From the NCBI GenBank assembly GCA_964581115.1, contig CAZOMY010000001.1, positions 310,001 to 374,000 of the forward strand: a stretch of 64,000 nt of DNA. Direction: 5' to 3'. Positions 52,181 to 61,723 of the stretch are shown here, piece after piece. How positions within the stretch are numbered: the stretch's first letter is position 1; each line of letters starts with the position of its first letter. The position numbers and the translations under genes are program-made. The notes beneath the pieces are model-generated. The model was not told where the DNA came from, searched no databases, and saw nothing but the letters and a program-made list of their open reading frames with translations. This stretch comes from 2-02-FULL-55-14 sp964581115 (GTDB taxonomy: Bacteria; Bacteroidota; Ignavibacteria; UBA10030).

Positions 52181-53109
52181 AGCGACACCTGTACGGACAT
52201 GCGCATCACATTCCCCAGCCGGCCGAACAGCACGTAGGCAAAGTCGAGCTCTACCGGCAGGCCGATGTTCGAACGAAGTCCCACGCCGAAGCTGTGGTCC
52301 TCTTCGTCATAGCCGAACTTATGTCCATAACGCAGCATGATCGATTCCTGCCACGCCACTTCGACCCCGCCGTGGATCCGCTCGTCGTTGTCGCTCGGGT
52401 GGAGCGCCTCCGCCATGATCGTCAGGCGCAACGGTTCGCCCGAACCGCCTATCGCCTCCATCGCAGCGCCCATCCGGAGCGTCGACGGCATTCGGAATTC
52501 GTCGTTCACGAATTTCGCGTTCGTCCCGAAGTTCTGGATGACGGCTGCCAACCGCAGCGTCTGGAAACCGGTGTGGTAGATCATACCGCCGTCGAGCAGC
52601 AGATTGCTGGCGGCATACACGTCAACCCGCTCTTCGACGTATTTCAACGTTGCGCCGAACGCGAACTTGTCCGTCAGTCGTCTGCCGTAGGAGACGCCCA
52701 ACGCCATCGACCGGGCACTGAAGGTTCCGGCCGCCGTAAACTCGCGTGTACCCACCTGACGGACCGTGCGCTCCATCGACCCGTGGTCCATGACGTTGGC
52801 CGACACGCCGACCAGGCCGAGATCGAGCGGAATGGCAAACGCGACGCCGTAATGGGCGATGTCGGCGATCCAGGGGGCGTACGACAGTCCGACCGCCTGT
52901 GTCTCCATTGCGAATGCCGGACCAGCCGGATTCGAGAAGAGCCCTAAAGGGCCGCCATCGGCCCCGGCGAGGCCCGTTTCGCCCAACGCTGCATCGCGCG
53001 CCGACATCGGGACCTGAAGGAACGTGAATCCGGATGTGCCGGTGCGCTTGAAGGTCTGAGCGGACAGCGAAGCGCTGAGCGCAACGAGGAGAACGAATGC
53101 CCGCTTCAT
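52177..53109 (-). CDS. PorV/PorQ family outer-membrane protein
   Basis: 310 aa, FadL-like barrel family linked to T9SS. Signal peptide (1-18), then GFTFLQVPMSARDAALGETGLAGADG and LFSNPAGPAF, the family start. Further features are VGLSYAPWIADIAHYGVAFAIPL and a beta-rich C-terminus ending MRMSVQVSL. Sits immediately downstream of a T9SS cargo gene with an ATGA overlap, so it may help anchor or shuttle those cargos. Members of this family occur in many copies per genome, so a role for this copy in the core machine is not implied. Confidence 0.9.
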   Translation of the reverse strand: MKRAFVLLVALSASLSAQTFKRTGTSGFTFLQVPMSARDAALGETGLAGADGGPLGLFSNPAGPAFAMETQAVGLSYAPWIADIAHYGVAFAIPLDLGLVGVSANVMDHGSMERTVRQVGTREFTAAGTFSARSMALGVSYGRRLTDKFAFGATLKYVEERVDVYAASNLLLDGGMIYHTGFQTLRLAAVIQNFGTNAKFVNDEFRMPSTLRMGAAMEAIGGSGEPLRLTIMAEALHPSDNDERIHGGVEVAWQESIMLRYGHKFGYDEEDHSFGVGLRSNIGLPVELDFAYVLFGRLGNVMRMSVQVSL

Positions 53110-55196
53110 CGGATGATCGCCAGTTTGCCGATCTTCGTGCCCAACGGAGATTCGACGTGATAGATGTAGATGCCGCTCTCAACGAACTGGCCGAAATCGG
53201 TCAGCTGGTCCCATGCAACAATGCCACCGAAGCCATCGGGCACTGTCAGCGTCTTGACAAGGTCTCCTCGGACGGTGTAGATACGGATCGCGGCAGGATT
53301 GGGGATGTTGACGAACTGGATCTCGTCACCCTGCGTCGGCTGGGAGAAGCCTTCGCCGATCACGTACGGGTTGGGGACGACGAGAATGCCGTCGAGCGAT
53401 GCCGACGCCGGCAATGTCATTTTGAATGGCGCCGTGGTCCGGTTCGCGAAGATCGACGATTCCAGCGGAGGCACGCGATTGCTGCCGGTCTCCGGGAAGA
53501 TGGCCGACGGATTCACCGGCCAGGAGGCTTTGCCCGTGTCGTAGGCCGTCACGGCATAGTAATAGCCGGTCCCGACGTCTCCCGTCGAATCGATAAAGGC
53601 ATAGCGTCCCGTCGTCCCCGTGTAGAATTGCGGATCGCCGCGGGCGACCGTTCCGATCGGTTCCCAGGGACCGATCGGGAGGTACGAAGAGCGATAGATT
53701 CGGTAGCCGGCGAGGTCGAACGTGCCGTCATCGGGGTCGGCCAGTGATTCGGTCTCCGTCCCCCACGAGATCGACGTGGCAGCAAACCCGGGCCGGTCGC
53801 GAAGATACTCGAGCGTGAATGAAGGCGCGGCCGGTGGATCCGGATGGTTCAGCCCGGGCCGGCTGGCGAGCCGCGATTGATCGTACGTGAACTGCGCTTT
53901 GCGGGCCGTCGTCTGGAAGATCGTCGAACCGGCTCCGATGCTCGCCTTCGAGGCTGACGGGTTGACGACGACGCTGTAGTCGACGCCGTCCACGACCTCG
54001 GCTAGAGCGATGACGACCGAGTCACCCGGCGCGAGATTCCACGGGCCGATCGACATCAGCGACCAGACGCGTGTCCTCCGCATTTGCAGGGTGTCGGAGG
54101 ACGAAGCGATCGGATTCGTGGCGTTCGCCGGATCACGGAGGACGTCATACCTTGACTCGAACGTCGCCTTGCCAGTAAACGGGCCTCCCTGATCGATCGA
54201 CGGACTGCCCCCCGACCACGCGATCTTGTTGACGCGCGAGGTCTGTCCGAACTTGTTCGGACTGGCATAAAGCAATTTGACACCCACATGCCCGGGAGCA
54301 AGCCATTCGCCGGTCGGGTCGCCGTTCGCGCTGATGGGCCCCTGGGTGCGCGACCGCATGTACTCTTCATCCTCTGGCGTATCAAGATAATCGCCCGAGC
54401 GGGCCCACATCATGTTGTAGGTCGGGTGGTTCGGGTTTGTGCTCAGGGGACCGAAATGGTACGTGCCACGGGCCCCGGAGGGCAGCGTCGGAAAGAGGAC
54501 GGTCCATGCCCGGGAATTGACATGCAAGCCATAGACGGCCAGGGCGTAAAAGTCAAAGAGCGTGTCCTGCACGGCACGCGCCGTGTCGAGCAGGCGTATC
54601 TCAGCAGAGATGTTCTTGAAGCTGTATTCGTGAATGATGTAGTTCTCGTCGCGTTTTGACCCGCTCCATTGATGCGACAGCCGGCTCACGCGCAACGGCA
54701 GCTGGCGCTCCCGGTCATCGACACGGTTGTAGTTGAGGTTGTACTCCCACGAGGTCTCGATGACCTCCTCCCCCGTCCGTCCCGACGTTTTCAGGTGGTG
54801 GTTCGCTCCCCCCGGATACAGGTGACGGTGCTTCGTCACGATGTACTTTGCACTCGCTTCGTTCGCGATGCTGCTGGCATAGATCGCCCAGTCCTCGACC
54901 GCGAAGACCGAGTCGGCGTCCTTCTTGGCACCGACGTAGAAACCGCCGGTCACGAGATGCGACGGCGGACCACCGATGTCGCGAGCGATCCAGGTGTCGT
55001 CAAACCCGGGCCAGTCCAAGCCGATGCCCCGGCGTCCCCAGTTGCTGTAGACCGGGCCAACCTTGCCGGCCTGGAGACTGTGCCAAAGCATCCCCCGGCG
55101 AAAGCTCAGAATGGGAGACTCCACCTGCGCGACGGCATCGGACATCGCAGACGCGGCCAGCAGACCCAAGATCAGATGACGGAGGTTCGTTTGCAT
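53106..55196 (-). CDS. Secreted surface protein with T9SS sorting domain
   Basis: 696 aa. Signal peptide (1-23), an N-terminal 400-residue domain of unknown family (VTGGFYVGAKKDADSVFAVEDWAIY; HEYSFKNISAEIRLLDTARAVQDTLFDFYALAVYG), then a fibronectin-like segment around 470-570 (LAGYRIYRSSYLPIGPWEPIG, YYYAVTAYDTG). The C-terminal sorting domain contains VVPNPYVIGEG, IRIYTVRGDLVKTL and GIYIYHVES. Probably surface displayed. ATG 55196 shares a base with the TonB receptor stop (TGATG), so the receptor and this protein are made together, in the manner of SusC plus a binding protein. Confidence 0.87.
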   Translation of the reverse strand: MQTNLRHLILGLLAASAMSDAVAQVESPILSFRRGMLWHSLQAGKVGPVYSNWGRRGIGLDWPGFDDTWIARDIGGPPSHLVTGGFYVGAKKDADSVFAVEDWAIYASSIANEASAKYIVTKHRHLYPGGANHHLKTSGRTGEEVIETSWEYNLNYNRVDDRERQLPLRVSRLSHQWSGSKRDENYIIHEYSFKNISAEIRLLDTARAVQDTLFDFYALAVYGLHVNSRAWTVLFPTLPSGARGTYHFGPLSTNPNHPTYNMMWARSGDYLDTPEDEEYMRSRTQGPISANGDPTGEWLAPGHVGVKLLYASPNKFGQTSRVNKIAWSGGSPSIDQGGPFTGKATFESRYDVLRDPANATNPIASSSDTLQMRRTRVWSLMSIGPWNLAPGDSVVIALAEVVDGVDYSVVVNPSASKASIGAGSTIFQTTARKAQFTYDQSRLASRPGLNHPDPPAAPSFTLEYLRDRPGFAATSISWGTETESLADPDDGTFDLAGYRIYRSSYLPIGPWEPIGTVARGDPQFYTGTTGRYAFIDSTGDVGTGYYYAVTAYDTGKASWPVNPSAIFPETGSNRVPPLESSIFANRTTAPFKMTLPASASLDGILVVPNPYVIGEGFSQPTQGDEIQFVNIPNPAAIRIYTVRGDLVKTLTVPDGFGGIVAWDQLTDFGQFVESGIYIYHVESPLGTKIGKLAIIR

Positions 55197-58100
55197 CAGA
55201 AGGTGAACCCGACGGAAAGGAAGATCTGGCGTGGGATGTTCCGGTACGCCTTGTACGGCGCCGCGATGTAGCTGAGCCTGAGCGGATCATCACCCGGGTC
55301 GGCGACCGTGAATCCGCGTTCGACCCAGTTATTCCGGTCCACTTGTCCGTCCATCGGCGTCAGCCATTGGTTGTTGAACAGGTTCATGATGCGGGCCCCC
55401 AAGACGATGTCGCGGTCCAACAGGCGCAACGTCTTGACGATATTGACGTCGACGCTCGTTTCAAGTGGATACCGCCGGTTGTACAGCACGTCCTGCACGT
55501 CGAAATCGGTCACGTAGGTGAACGGAAGTCCGGACTGTGCGGCGTACGTGAGGCTGACGGACGTGTTCGCGAACGGCCGGACGCCCGCGATCTCGGCTCC
55601 TTCGTCGTGACCCAGCCGGTACTGCACGAGCGCCCGGAGCACATGTGTCCGGTCCGACGGCGACAGGAATTCACCCGTGAAGTTGCGCGACGCGAAAGCG
55701 GTCACGCCCTCCGGGAACTGCTCCTGCGGACCGTAATTCCCTTCCGTCGTCTGCGAGAGGTTGTAGCTGATGCGATAGTGCCATCGCGACGGCGAGATGC
55801 GCTCGAACGTGATCTCGAGACCGCGCGTCGAACCGAATGCATTGTTCGCGAAGGTCGTATACAGATAGAGCGGAGTATTGTCGGGCAGAACGCCCCGCGG
55901 CCGGTCGGCGCTCCCCGTCAGGGCCGCCACGCGCAGCAGTCCCACCTGGCTGACGCGGTCGTTGTAATACAAGGCAACATCAAATCGATGGTCCTCATTG
56001 ACGACCTGCTGAACACCGAACTCGTAATTGATCGTCTTCTTGGGCTCGAGGTTCGGATTGCCCCGGCCGGTCCAACCGCTTTGTGTCCGCTGCGAGAGGC
56101 CGTGTGCGAAGATGGGCATCGATGCAAAGTGGCCGTATTGTACCCGGAACGCCGTGTTCTCGCCGATCGGGAACGAAAGACCCAATCGCGGCATAAGGAC
56201 CGTACGGGTCGCCGACGGCTCGGTCGACGGGTCGCCGACGGTACTCGGACGAACGTTGTTGCTGAGCGTCCCCTGGTAGAACGGGTTGAAGAGGTCGACG
56301 GCGACGTCCTCCTGGAAATTGTATGCCTCCGCACGCAATCCGATGTTCGCCACGAGCCCTTCGTACTCCATCTTATCCTGGACATACGCCGACAGGAGCC
56401 ACGGATAGGCCCTGTAGTATTCGGCAAATCCGGACCGGAAGAGATAGGAATTCGCCTGGAAGGAGGAGTTGACGCCGTTGTTGACCATGTCCCAGTAGTA
56501 GCCCCGGATGCCGACCTTAAAGAGGTTGGTGGACGTGGCCTGATCGGTATAGTCGACCGCGATCGAGGCGTGTTCCGTCCGGTTGTACTGGTAGTAGTTC
56601 GTACTGAAGTTGAAGGGCTCACGGAAATACGACCCGTCCCACCAGACGCCTTGCCGCAGCACCGTCCCCGAGGCGTCGTTCAGGCTGTCGAGGCGATCGC
56701 GAGCCGACTCATAACCGGCCAGGTATTCGTACGGCAGCTCATACGACTCCACTTGGTGTGAGGCCGTGAGTTCGATGAACGAATGCGTATCGATCGTGTA
56801 GACCCAATTGAAACTCTGGGTAAAGGTCTCTTCCGTCCGGACGGGGTCGGTCTTGATGTAGTACTTCGTCGAGATGCCGGGAGGACTGAATGCGAGGCCC
56901 GACCAACGGATGTCATCGGAACCCGACCAGATACCGCCGCGATACCGTTGGTACATGGCGAGCAGCTTGAATTTGTGCGCTCGTACCGGCGTGTAGATGA
57001 CGTTCGTCAGATAGTTCTGGAACACGAGGTTCTGTTCGGCAGTCGGTAGTCGCGTCGGCGCGTTGCGGTACTCTCCCGAGAAGAAGAAGCGCAGGAGCTC
57101 CGGGTCGCGCGTCAAGGGTCCGCCGAATCCGATCAGATAGCGCGTATACATCCCTTTCCGGTAATCGTAGACGCCGAGCGCATTGTCGTCGGCGGGCGTA
57201 TGGTTCTTGAGCCAGATGTCATATGCCCAAGCCGCTTCTTTGAGGACCACGTCGCTCCATGCCGCCGAGTCGGCTCCCGTCGCGGTTCCGGTCTGGTACA
57301 TCTTGTTGTACAACGCCGACGCACGCGTGTTGAGGCCCAGCTGGTCGGCGATCAATCGAAGGTCGCGGATCCAGTAGTCGAAATCGCCCCATCGCTGCCA
57401 CTCATAGCTGTTCCGGTCGTAGACATACGGGCCGAAGTGATACTGCCCCGGAGGCCGCATCTCAACGCGGAATTCGCCGTTGAAGCGCGGGCCACCCTCC
57501 TTGGAAACCACCTTCACGACGCCCGCCTGCGCGTTGCCGTACTCGGCCGAGAAGCCGCCCGAGATGAGCTGCACCTGCTGGACCGCCAGCGGGTTGACGT
57601 CAAATTTCCACGAGTTGTCCGCCTTGCTGGTTCCGAACGAGCCCGGGGCCGTCGTCGATGCATTGATCTGTTGGACGCCGTTGATCTGGTAGTTGACCTC
57701 GTAGGCCCCCGAGCCGCGCACGCTGTAGTTGCCTTGCGCGTCCTTCTGGAAGCCGGCGACGAGATCGAGCGCACCTCGAATGCCCTCCATCGGCGCCGAC
57801 TTCAGCTGGGTCTCGCTGATGCTCTGGGCGGTCGAGGTCTGATCGCGGATGATCTTCGGCCGCTCAGCCGTCACCACCACTTCCTTCGCCTCGATGGTGG
57901 CGTCTTCCATCTGCAGGTCGATGTTCGTCGTCCGGTCGATGTCGATCTCTACGCTCCGTACAGAGACGCGATTGTATCCAAGCATGGAGCCGATGACGGT
58001 GTACGTTCCCGGAGGAATGTTCAGGATCGTGTATCGACCCTCGAAATCCGTGGCCACGCCGAGCGTCGTTCCTTCGAGGAAGACGTTCGCTCCGATCAAA

Positions 58101-58219
58101 GGTTCTCGGGTCCGGGCATCGACGACGCTGCCCGACAGCTTTCCACGCTGGCCCTGGGCTTGCAGCGGCCCGAGGCACACGGCCAGCACGGAAAGGGCGA
58201 GAAGAAGGCGGTGTCGCAC
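55196..58219 (-). CDS. TonB-dependent receptor (SusC-like layout)
   Basis: 1007-aa outer-membrane transporter. Signal peptide; carboxypeptidase-like domain (KLSGSVVDARTREPLIGANVFLEGTTLG, 30-120). Plug: MEGIRGALDLVAG, FSAEYGNAQAGVVKVVSKEGG. The barrel is rich in Tyr and Trp and ends ARIMNLFNNQWLTPMDG and IFLSVGFTF. Larger than the 842-aa receptor at 6.5 kb and not a recent copy. GTG 58219 gives the best signal peptide; a TTG at 58225 is possible. In an operon with two T9SS proteins and GHL10, pointing to oligosaccharide or peptide uptake. Confidence 0.94.
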   Translation of the reverse strand: MRHRLLLALSVLAVCLGPLQAQGQRGKLSGSVVDARTREPLIGANVFLEGTTLGVATDFEGRYTILNIPPGTYTVIGSMLGYNRVSVRSVEIDIDRTTNIDLQMEDATIEAKEVVVTAERPKIIRDQTSTAQSISETQLKSAPMEGIRGALDLVAGFQKDAQGNYSVRGSGAYEVNYQINGVQQINASTTAPGSFGTSKADNSWKFDVNPLAVQQVQLISGGFSAEYGNAQAGVVKVVSKEGGPRFNGEFRVEMRPPGQYHFGPYVYDRNSYEWQRWGDFDYWIRDLRLIADQLGLNTRASALYNKMYQTGTATGADSAAWSDVVLKEAAWAYDIWLKNHTPADDNALGVYDYRKGMYTRYLIGFGGPLTRDPELLRFFFSGEYRNAPTRLPTAEQNLVFQNYLTNVIYTPVRAHKFKLLAMYQRYRGGIWSGSDDIRWSGLAFSPPGISTKYYIKTDPVRTEETFTQSFNWVYTIDTHSFIELTASHQVESYELPYEYLAGYESARDRLDSLNDASGTVLRQGVWWDGSYFREPFNFSTNYYQYNRTEHASIAVDYTDQATSTNLFKVGIRGYYWDMVNNGVNSSFQANSYLFRSGFAEYYRAYPWLLSAYVQDKMEYEGLVANIGLRAEAYNFQEDVAVDLFNPFYQGTLSNNVRPSTVGDPSTEPSATRTVLMPRLGLSFPIGENTAFRVQYGHFASMPIFAHGLSQRTQSGWTGRGNPNLEPKKTINYEFGVQQVVNEDHRFDVALYYNDRVSQVGLLRVAALTGSADRPRGVLPDNTPLYLYTTFANNAFGSTRGLEITFERISPSRWHYRISYNLSQTTEGNYGPQEQFPEGVTAFASRNFTGEFLSPSDRTHVLRALVQYRLGHDEGAEIAGVRPFANTSVSLTYAAQSGLPFTYVTDFDVQDVLYNRRYPLETSVDVNIVKTLRLLDRDIVLGARIMNLFNNQWLTPMDGQVDRNNWVERGFTVADPGDDPLRLSYIAAPYKAYRNIPRQIFLSVGFTF

Positions 58220-58226
58220 GGTCAAC

Positions 58227-59645
58227 TCACTTGACAAGCATCATCGTACGCGACAAGACCCCTTCGCGGGTCGTAAGCGTGTACGTATAGGCGCCGCTGG
58301 CCAGGCCGCCGCCGTCAAAGAATCGATGGTGGATCCCGGCCGACAGATCGCCATCCACCAGCGCTGCCACGCGCTGTCCGATGACATTGAAGACCTCCAG
58401 TCGGACCGGACCGGCCGACCGCAACGTGAAGGCGATCATGGTCGTCGGGTTGAACGGATTCGGATAGTTCTGGTACAGCGCGAAGTCCATCGGAGACTGG
58501 GAGGCCGATTCGACGGTGGTCGCGGTCGTGTACTTGAACTGGAAGACCTTCTGCGCCACCGCATCCGAGACATAGGCGGTCAGTCCGTCGGGCGTCAATC
58601 CGACATCGGTGGGGGCGATCATTGGAGCACCGTTCGGGTCTGCGCTGAAGCCATCCTGATTATTCACCGACGGCAGGTCGAACGTTTCCATGGCAAGAAT
58701 GCCGCCTACGTCGAAGGCCTTCACCCATCGCTTCGTCGAATCGATGCCGGCGACCCAGAGGAGGCCGTCCTTGTCCATCGTGATCCCGTAGCTCACAGCG
58801 CTCGAAAAGGTCAGGAGCCCGGTGGCATCGGAGATCCGCGTCCCGCGGTAGGTACCCATCGCCAGTTGCTTGCCGCCTTGCCAGGCCGTGATACCCCCGG
58901 TCGACGTCGAGGCCGCGGAATTGCGGGACGTATAGAAGACGGTGTTCGTATCGGCGTAGTCGCCGTTGGGACGGAGCGCGATGTCTCGAATGACGTCCAC
59001 GCCCCCCGTTTGTTGGCCGCCGGGGTCGAGTTGCGATTCCGACGACCATGCGCCCTTGATGGGAGCTGTGATCGTATTCGTGAAGTTGTACGACCTCACC
59101 CGCGGACCTGGCACTCCGGCCCCTGCCGATACACCCGCAAATGCGATCGTGTCGCGCGTCAGTGTCACCCCATGGTGAAACGTACCATGACCCGACTGGG
59201 ACGGCAAATAGTAGCCGAATTTCTGCACCAGCATCGTGTCTCCGGTGGGATAGTAGTACATGACACCCACCGTTGCCGGCTTGGTCCGCTGATACGGTAT
59301 CGAGGCATTGATGATGATATCTGAACCGATCGAACCGATCCCACGCAACTGGCCGATGTTGCCGGTCAGCGTGTCGGCGTCGCCGTTGAGGGTGAAGTCG
59401 ACCAACTTCTTCATCTCAGAGTCATTCGAATCTGCGTACCAGATGGCGTTTCGAGCAGTGGCATTGGTCGCCGTGGTCGAGATCACGTACACTCGGCCGG
59501 CCGATGTGACGGTCAACAGATATGGTTGCACGTAGGAGGAATCCGTCGCCGGGAACGGGATCGCCTTGATGAAACGCCACTGCGGCTGAGCTGACGCTGT
59601 CAGCACGCTCAACGCCGTGATCATGACTGTCGCAAGGATCTTCAT
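58227..59645 (-). CDS. Secreted propeller-like protein with T9SS sorting domain
   Basis: 472 aa from ATG 59645, which has AGGAG eight bases upstream; the open frame to 59864 is not used. Signal peptide (1-19). The body shows repeated strand-rich blades (GRVYVISTTATN, VIRDIALRPNGDYADTNTVFYTS, LLWVAGID, DVGLTPDGLTAYVSDA) suggesting a beta-propeller, with no family recognised. The C-terminus is a textbook T9SS type-A domain: QNYPNPFNPTTMIAFTL, LEVFNVIGQRVAAL, LASGAYTYTL. Followed by the TonB receptor, whose start lies 7 bases beyond its stop. Confidence 0.87.
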   Translation of the reverse strand: MKILATVMITALSVLTASAQPQWRFIKAIPFPATDSSYVQPYLLTVTSAGRVYVISTTATNATARNAIWYADSNDSEMKKLVDFTLNGDADTLTGNIGQLRGIGSIGSDIIINASIPYQRTKPATVGVMYYYPTGDTMLVQKFGYYLPSQSGHGTFHHGVTLTRDTIAFAGVSAGAGVPGPRVRSYNFTNTITAPIKGAWSSESQLDPGGQQTGGVDVIRDIALRPNGDYADTNTVFYTSRNSAASTSTGGITAWQGGKQLAMGTYRGTRISDATGLLTFSSAVSYGITMDKDGLLWVAGIDSTKRWVKAFDVGGILAMETFDLPSVNNQDGFSADPNGAPMIAPTDVGLTPDGLTAYVSDAVAQKVFQFKYTTATTVESASQSPMDFALYQNYPNPFNPTTMIAFTLRSAGPVRLEVFNVIGQRVAALVDGDLSAGIHHRFFDGGGLASGAYTYTLTTREGVLSRTMMLVK

Positions 59646-59746
59646 GGCACATCTCCTCTTGGATGTGTCACCACCCGACAACCCCGGTGGCCGACTGATG
59701 GTATGGATGGAGAATGACGACTCGTTGCCAGGACAATGTCTGAGGG

Positions 59747-61723
59747 TCATTTCACGAGCACAACACGCCGAAGCAACCGGCGCCCGCTGTCCGGGGTCGC
59801 ATCGGCATCCGACACATGAAGTACGATCAGATACACCCCCGTCGCCAACGATCCGGCCTCCCACGTTCGTCGGTGCATTCCCGCTTCGAAGGTCCCTTCG
59901 GCGATGGTCGCGGCAGCCCGTCCAAGCAGATCATACGCCATGATCCGAACGAACGAACGCCGAGAGACATCGAATCGGATCGTCGTCGTCGAATTGAACG
60001 GGTTGGGAAATGGAGGATGCAACTCGAATGAGCGCGGCGCCTCCGGATCGGAGGTGGACATCGAGGTCGGCGTTCCCGGCGAGAGACGCCGATTGCGCAA
60101 CAGCATCAGGTCGTCGCCGACCACGTTCTTCCCCGAGCCGATGCCGGCGTTCGTCAGGGTGGCGATGTGCGCCACGACGCCGCCGGGCACATACACATCT
60201 CCGAGTTTCGTCCAGCCGGCATTCAAGGCGTTGGACTGGTCAACAACGACCGCCTTCGGTGAAGACGCCGTGTCGTGCAAGAGATAGGTCGCCGTGGGCG
60301 TCAGAGCGTTCAATCCTGTCGGGATGTACGCGTAGAGTTCGTAGATCCCCGGCTCGGGGACCGTCGCCGTGTATCGCATCGTATCGGCACCCGCAGCGTC
60401 GGCGTAGAAGACCGACCCACCCCACGCAGAGACAAAACTGAGTCCGACGAAACCGGAGCGGATGGCCGCCGAGTCGCGCGCAAACACCGGCGACGGACGC
60501 CAGCCGGACGAACGGTGCGGAACGGGAACCTTCGTAGAGTAGACCTGGTCTCGTAGGGAGAACATGTAACCCGCATCGCGAAGGTCATTGTAATACCACC
60601 ACGCATGCCCCGTCAGGCCTGCGTTCCGGCTCGTCTGGACGAGATTCACGCCCTCGCTGATCGAGAAGAGGGTCCCGCTCGGCTTGATGGCGATACCGGC
60701 GTTCACCCTCTGCTGCGATGACGAGGAGAGACCGTACAGCGCCGAAGGGATGTAGTTCTGGAGGATCGATGAGGATTGATACATCTGCACTTGGGCGGCG
60801 TCAAGCTTGCCCTGACCAAGCCACGCCTTCCAATCCTGCAGGTAACTATCGTAGGCAGGATAGGATCCGAGCCCCGATGCATAGTGGCTCGGCGCGTTTG
60901 AAACAACGACGTTCGGGTTCACCGACTTGATCGAATCGTACACATTGGCGTGGAATGAATTCAGCTGGTCGGCGCGCCAACGCTTCCACGCGGCATTGGA
61001 GCCGTCCGTCGGGGGCGCGCTGCCGGTGGCCGTGGTATACTTGACGACCGACGCGCTGTCATATCCGAAGTCTAAACCGGGGTATCGGATGCGGTCGAGC
61101 TCGATGCCGTCAACGTCGTATCGTCGCGCGATCTCTTCATGCAATTCCAGCAGGAATGAGCGCGCTTCGTCGTTGTTGTGCGACAACCAGTAGAAGTAGA
61201 TGCCTCCCTCTGGATTGCCGATGAGGTCGTTACCTGAGGCATCCTTGCCAAGCCATGACGGATACCGCCCGAATAAGGGACCCTTGGGGAACCCGGGAAG
61301 AGTATAGCCCGTCCACCAACCGGCAAAGCCGTACTCCATCCACGCTTCGATCTCGAGCCCGTTCCGGTGGGCCTCGGCGATGGCTTCCTGCAAGATGTCT
61401 CGACCACCCGCAGCGGGATCAGTTTCATAGCCGGTCTCTCGGAAGAAGATCTCACTCCGGAACAGCGGGAATCCCCGGCTCCAAGCGTTGAAATAGACGA
61501 CGTTGAAGTTGGAGGCGGCGATGGTATCCATCGTCCGGGCGATCTCGGCCTTCGTCCAGAAACTACCGCCCGTCCGGGGCGTCACCCAGATACCGCGCAA
61601 CTCTTGTGCGGCCGACAGGTTCCAGAAGGAAGCGAGACTGAGGATGAGGGCCGTCCACGGGATCCGTTTCAAAGCCGGTCGCGGGGGGATGCACTGCTTG
61701 GGTGACCGTGGAAAGTGCATCAT
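59747..61723 (-). CDS. GHL10-type glycoside hydrolase with golvesin-like and T9SS domains
   Basis: 658-aa secreted hydrolase. Signal peptide (20-39). Residues 40-400 are a family-10-like (GHL10, DUF187) TIM barrel: ELRGIWVTPRTGG, FNVVYFNAWSRG, GLEIEAWMEYGFAGWW and DVDGIELDRIRYPG (candidate catalytic Asp/Glu). Residues 430-570 look like a golvesin/carbohydrate-binding beta-sandwich (YTATVPEPGIYELYAYIPTG). Residues 580-658 are a T9SS sorting domain (PFPNPFNSTTTIRF). Known relatives such as E. coli DigH cut peptidoglycan-derived glycans. ATG 61723 overlaps the ROK repressor stop. Confidence 0.9.
   Translation of the reverse strand: MMHFPRSPKQCIPPRPALKRIPWTALILSLASFWNLSAAQELRGIWVTPRTGGSFWTKAEIARTMDTIAASNFNVVYFNAWSRGFPLFRSEIFFRETGYETDPAAGGRDILQEAIAEAHRNGLEIEAWMEYGFAGWWTGYTLPGFPKGPLFGRYPSWLGKDASGNDLIGNPEGGIYFYWLSHNNDEARSFLLELHEEIARRYDVDGIELDRIRYPGLDFGYDSASVVKYTTATGSAPPTDGSNAAWKRWRADQLNSFHANVYDSIKSVNPNVVVSNAPSHYASGLGSYPAYDSYLQDWKAWLGQGKLDAAQVQMYQSSSILQNYIPSALYGLSSSSQQRVNAGIAIKPSGTLFSISEGVNLVQTSRNAGLTGHAWWYYNDLRDAGYMFSLRDQVYSTKVPVPHRSSGWRPSPVFARDSAAIRSGFVGLSFVSAWGGSVFYADAAGADTMRYTATVPEPGIYELYAYIPTGLNALTPTATYLLHDTASSPKAVVVDQSNALNAGWTKLGDVYVPGGVVAHIATLTNAGIGSGKNVVGDDLMLLRNRRLSPGTPTSMSTSDPEAPRSFELHPPFPNPFNSTTTIRFDVSRRSFVRIMAYDLLGRAAATIAEGTFEAGMHRRTWEAGSLATGVYLIVLHVSDADATPDSGRRLLRRVVLVK

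Noticed and set aside
54848..56761. Long plus-strand open frame (637 codons)
   Set aside because: Antisense to the TonB receptor and its neighbour; Arg/Asp/His-rich composition typical of GC-rich antisense frames, no domain.
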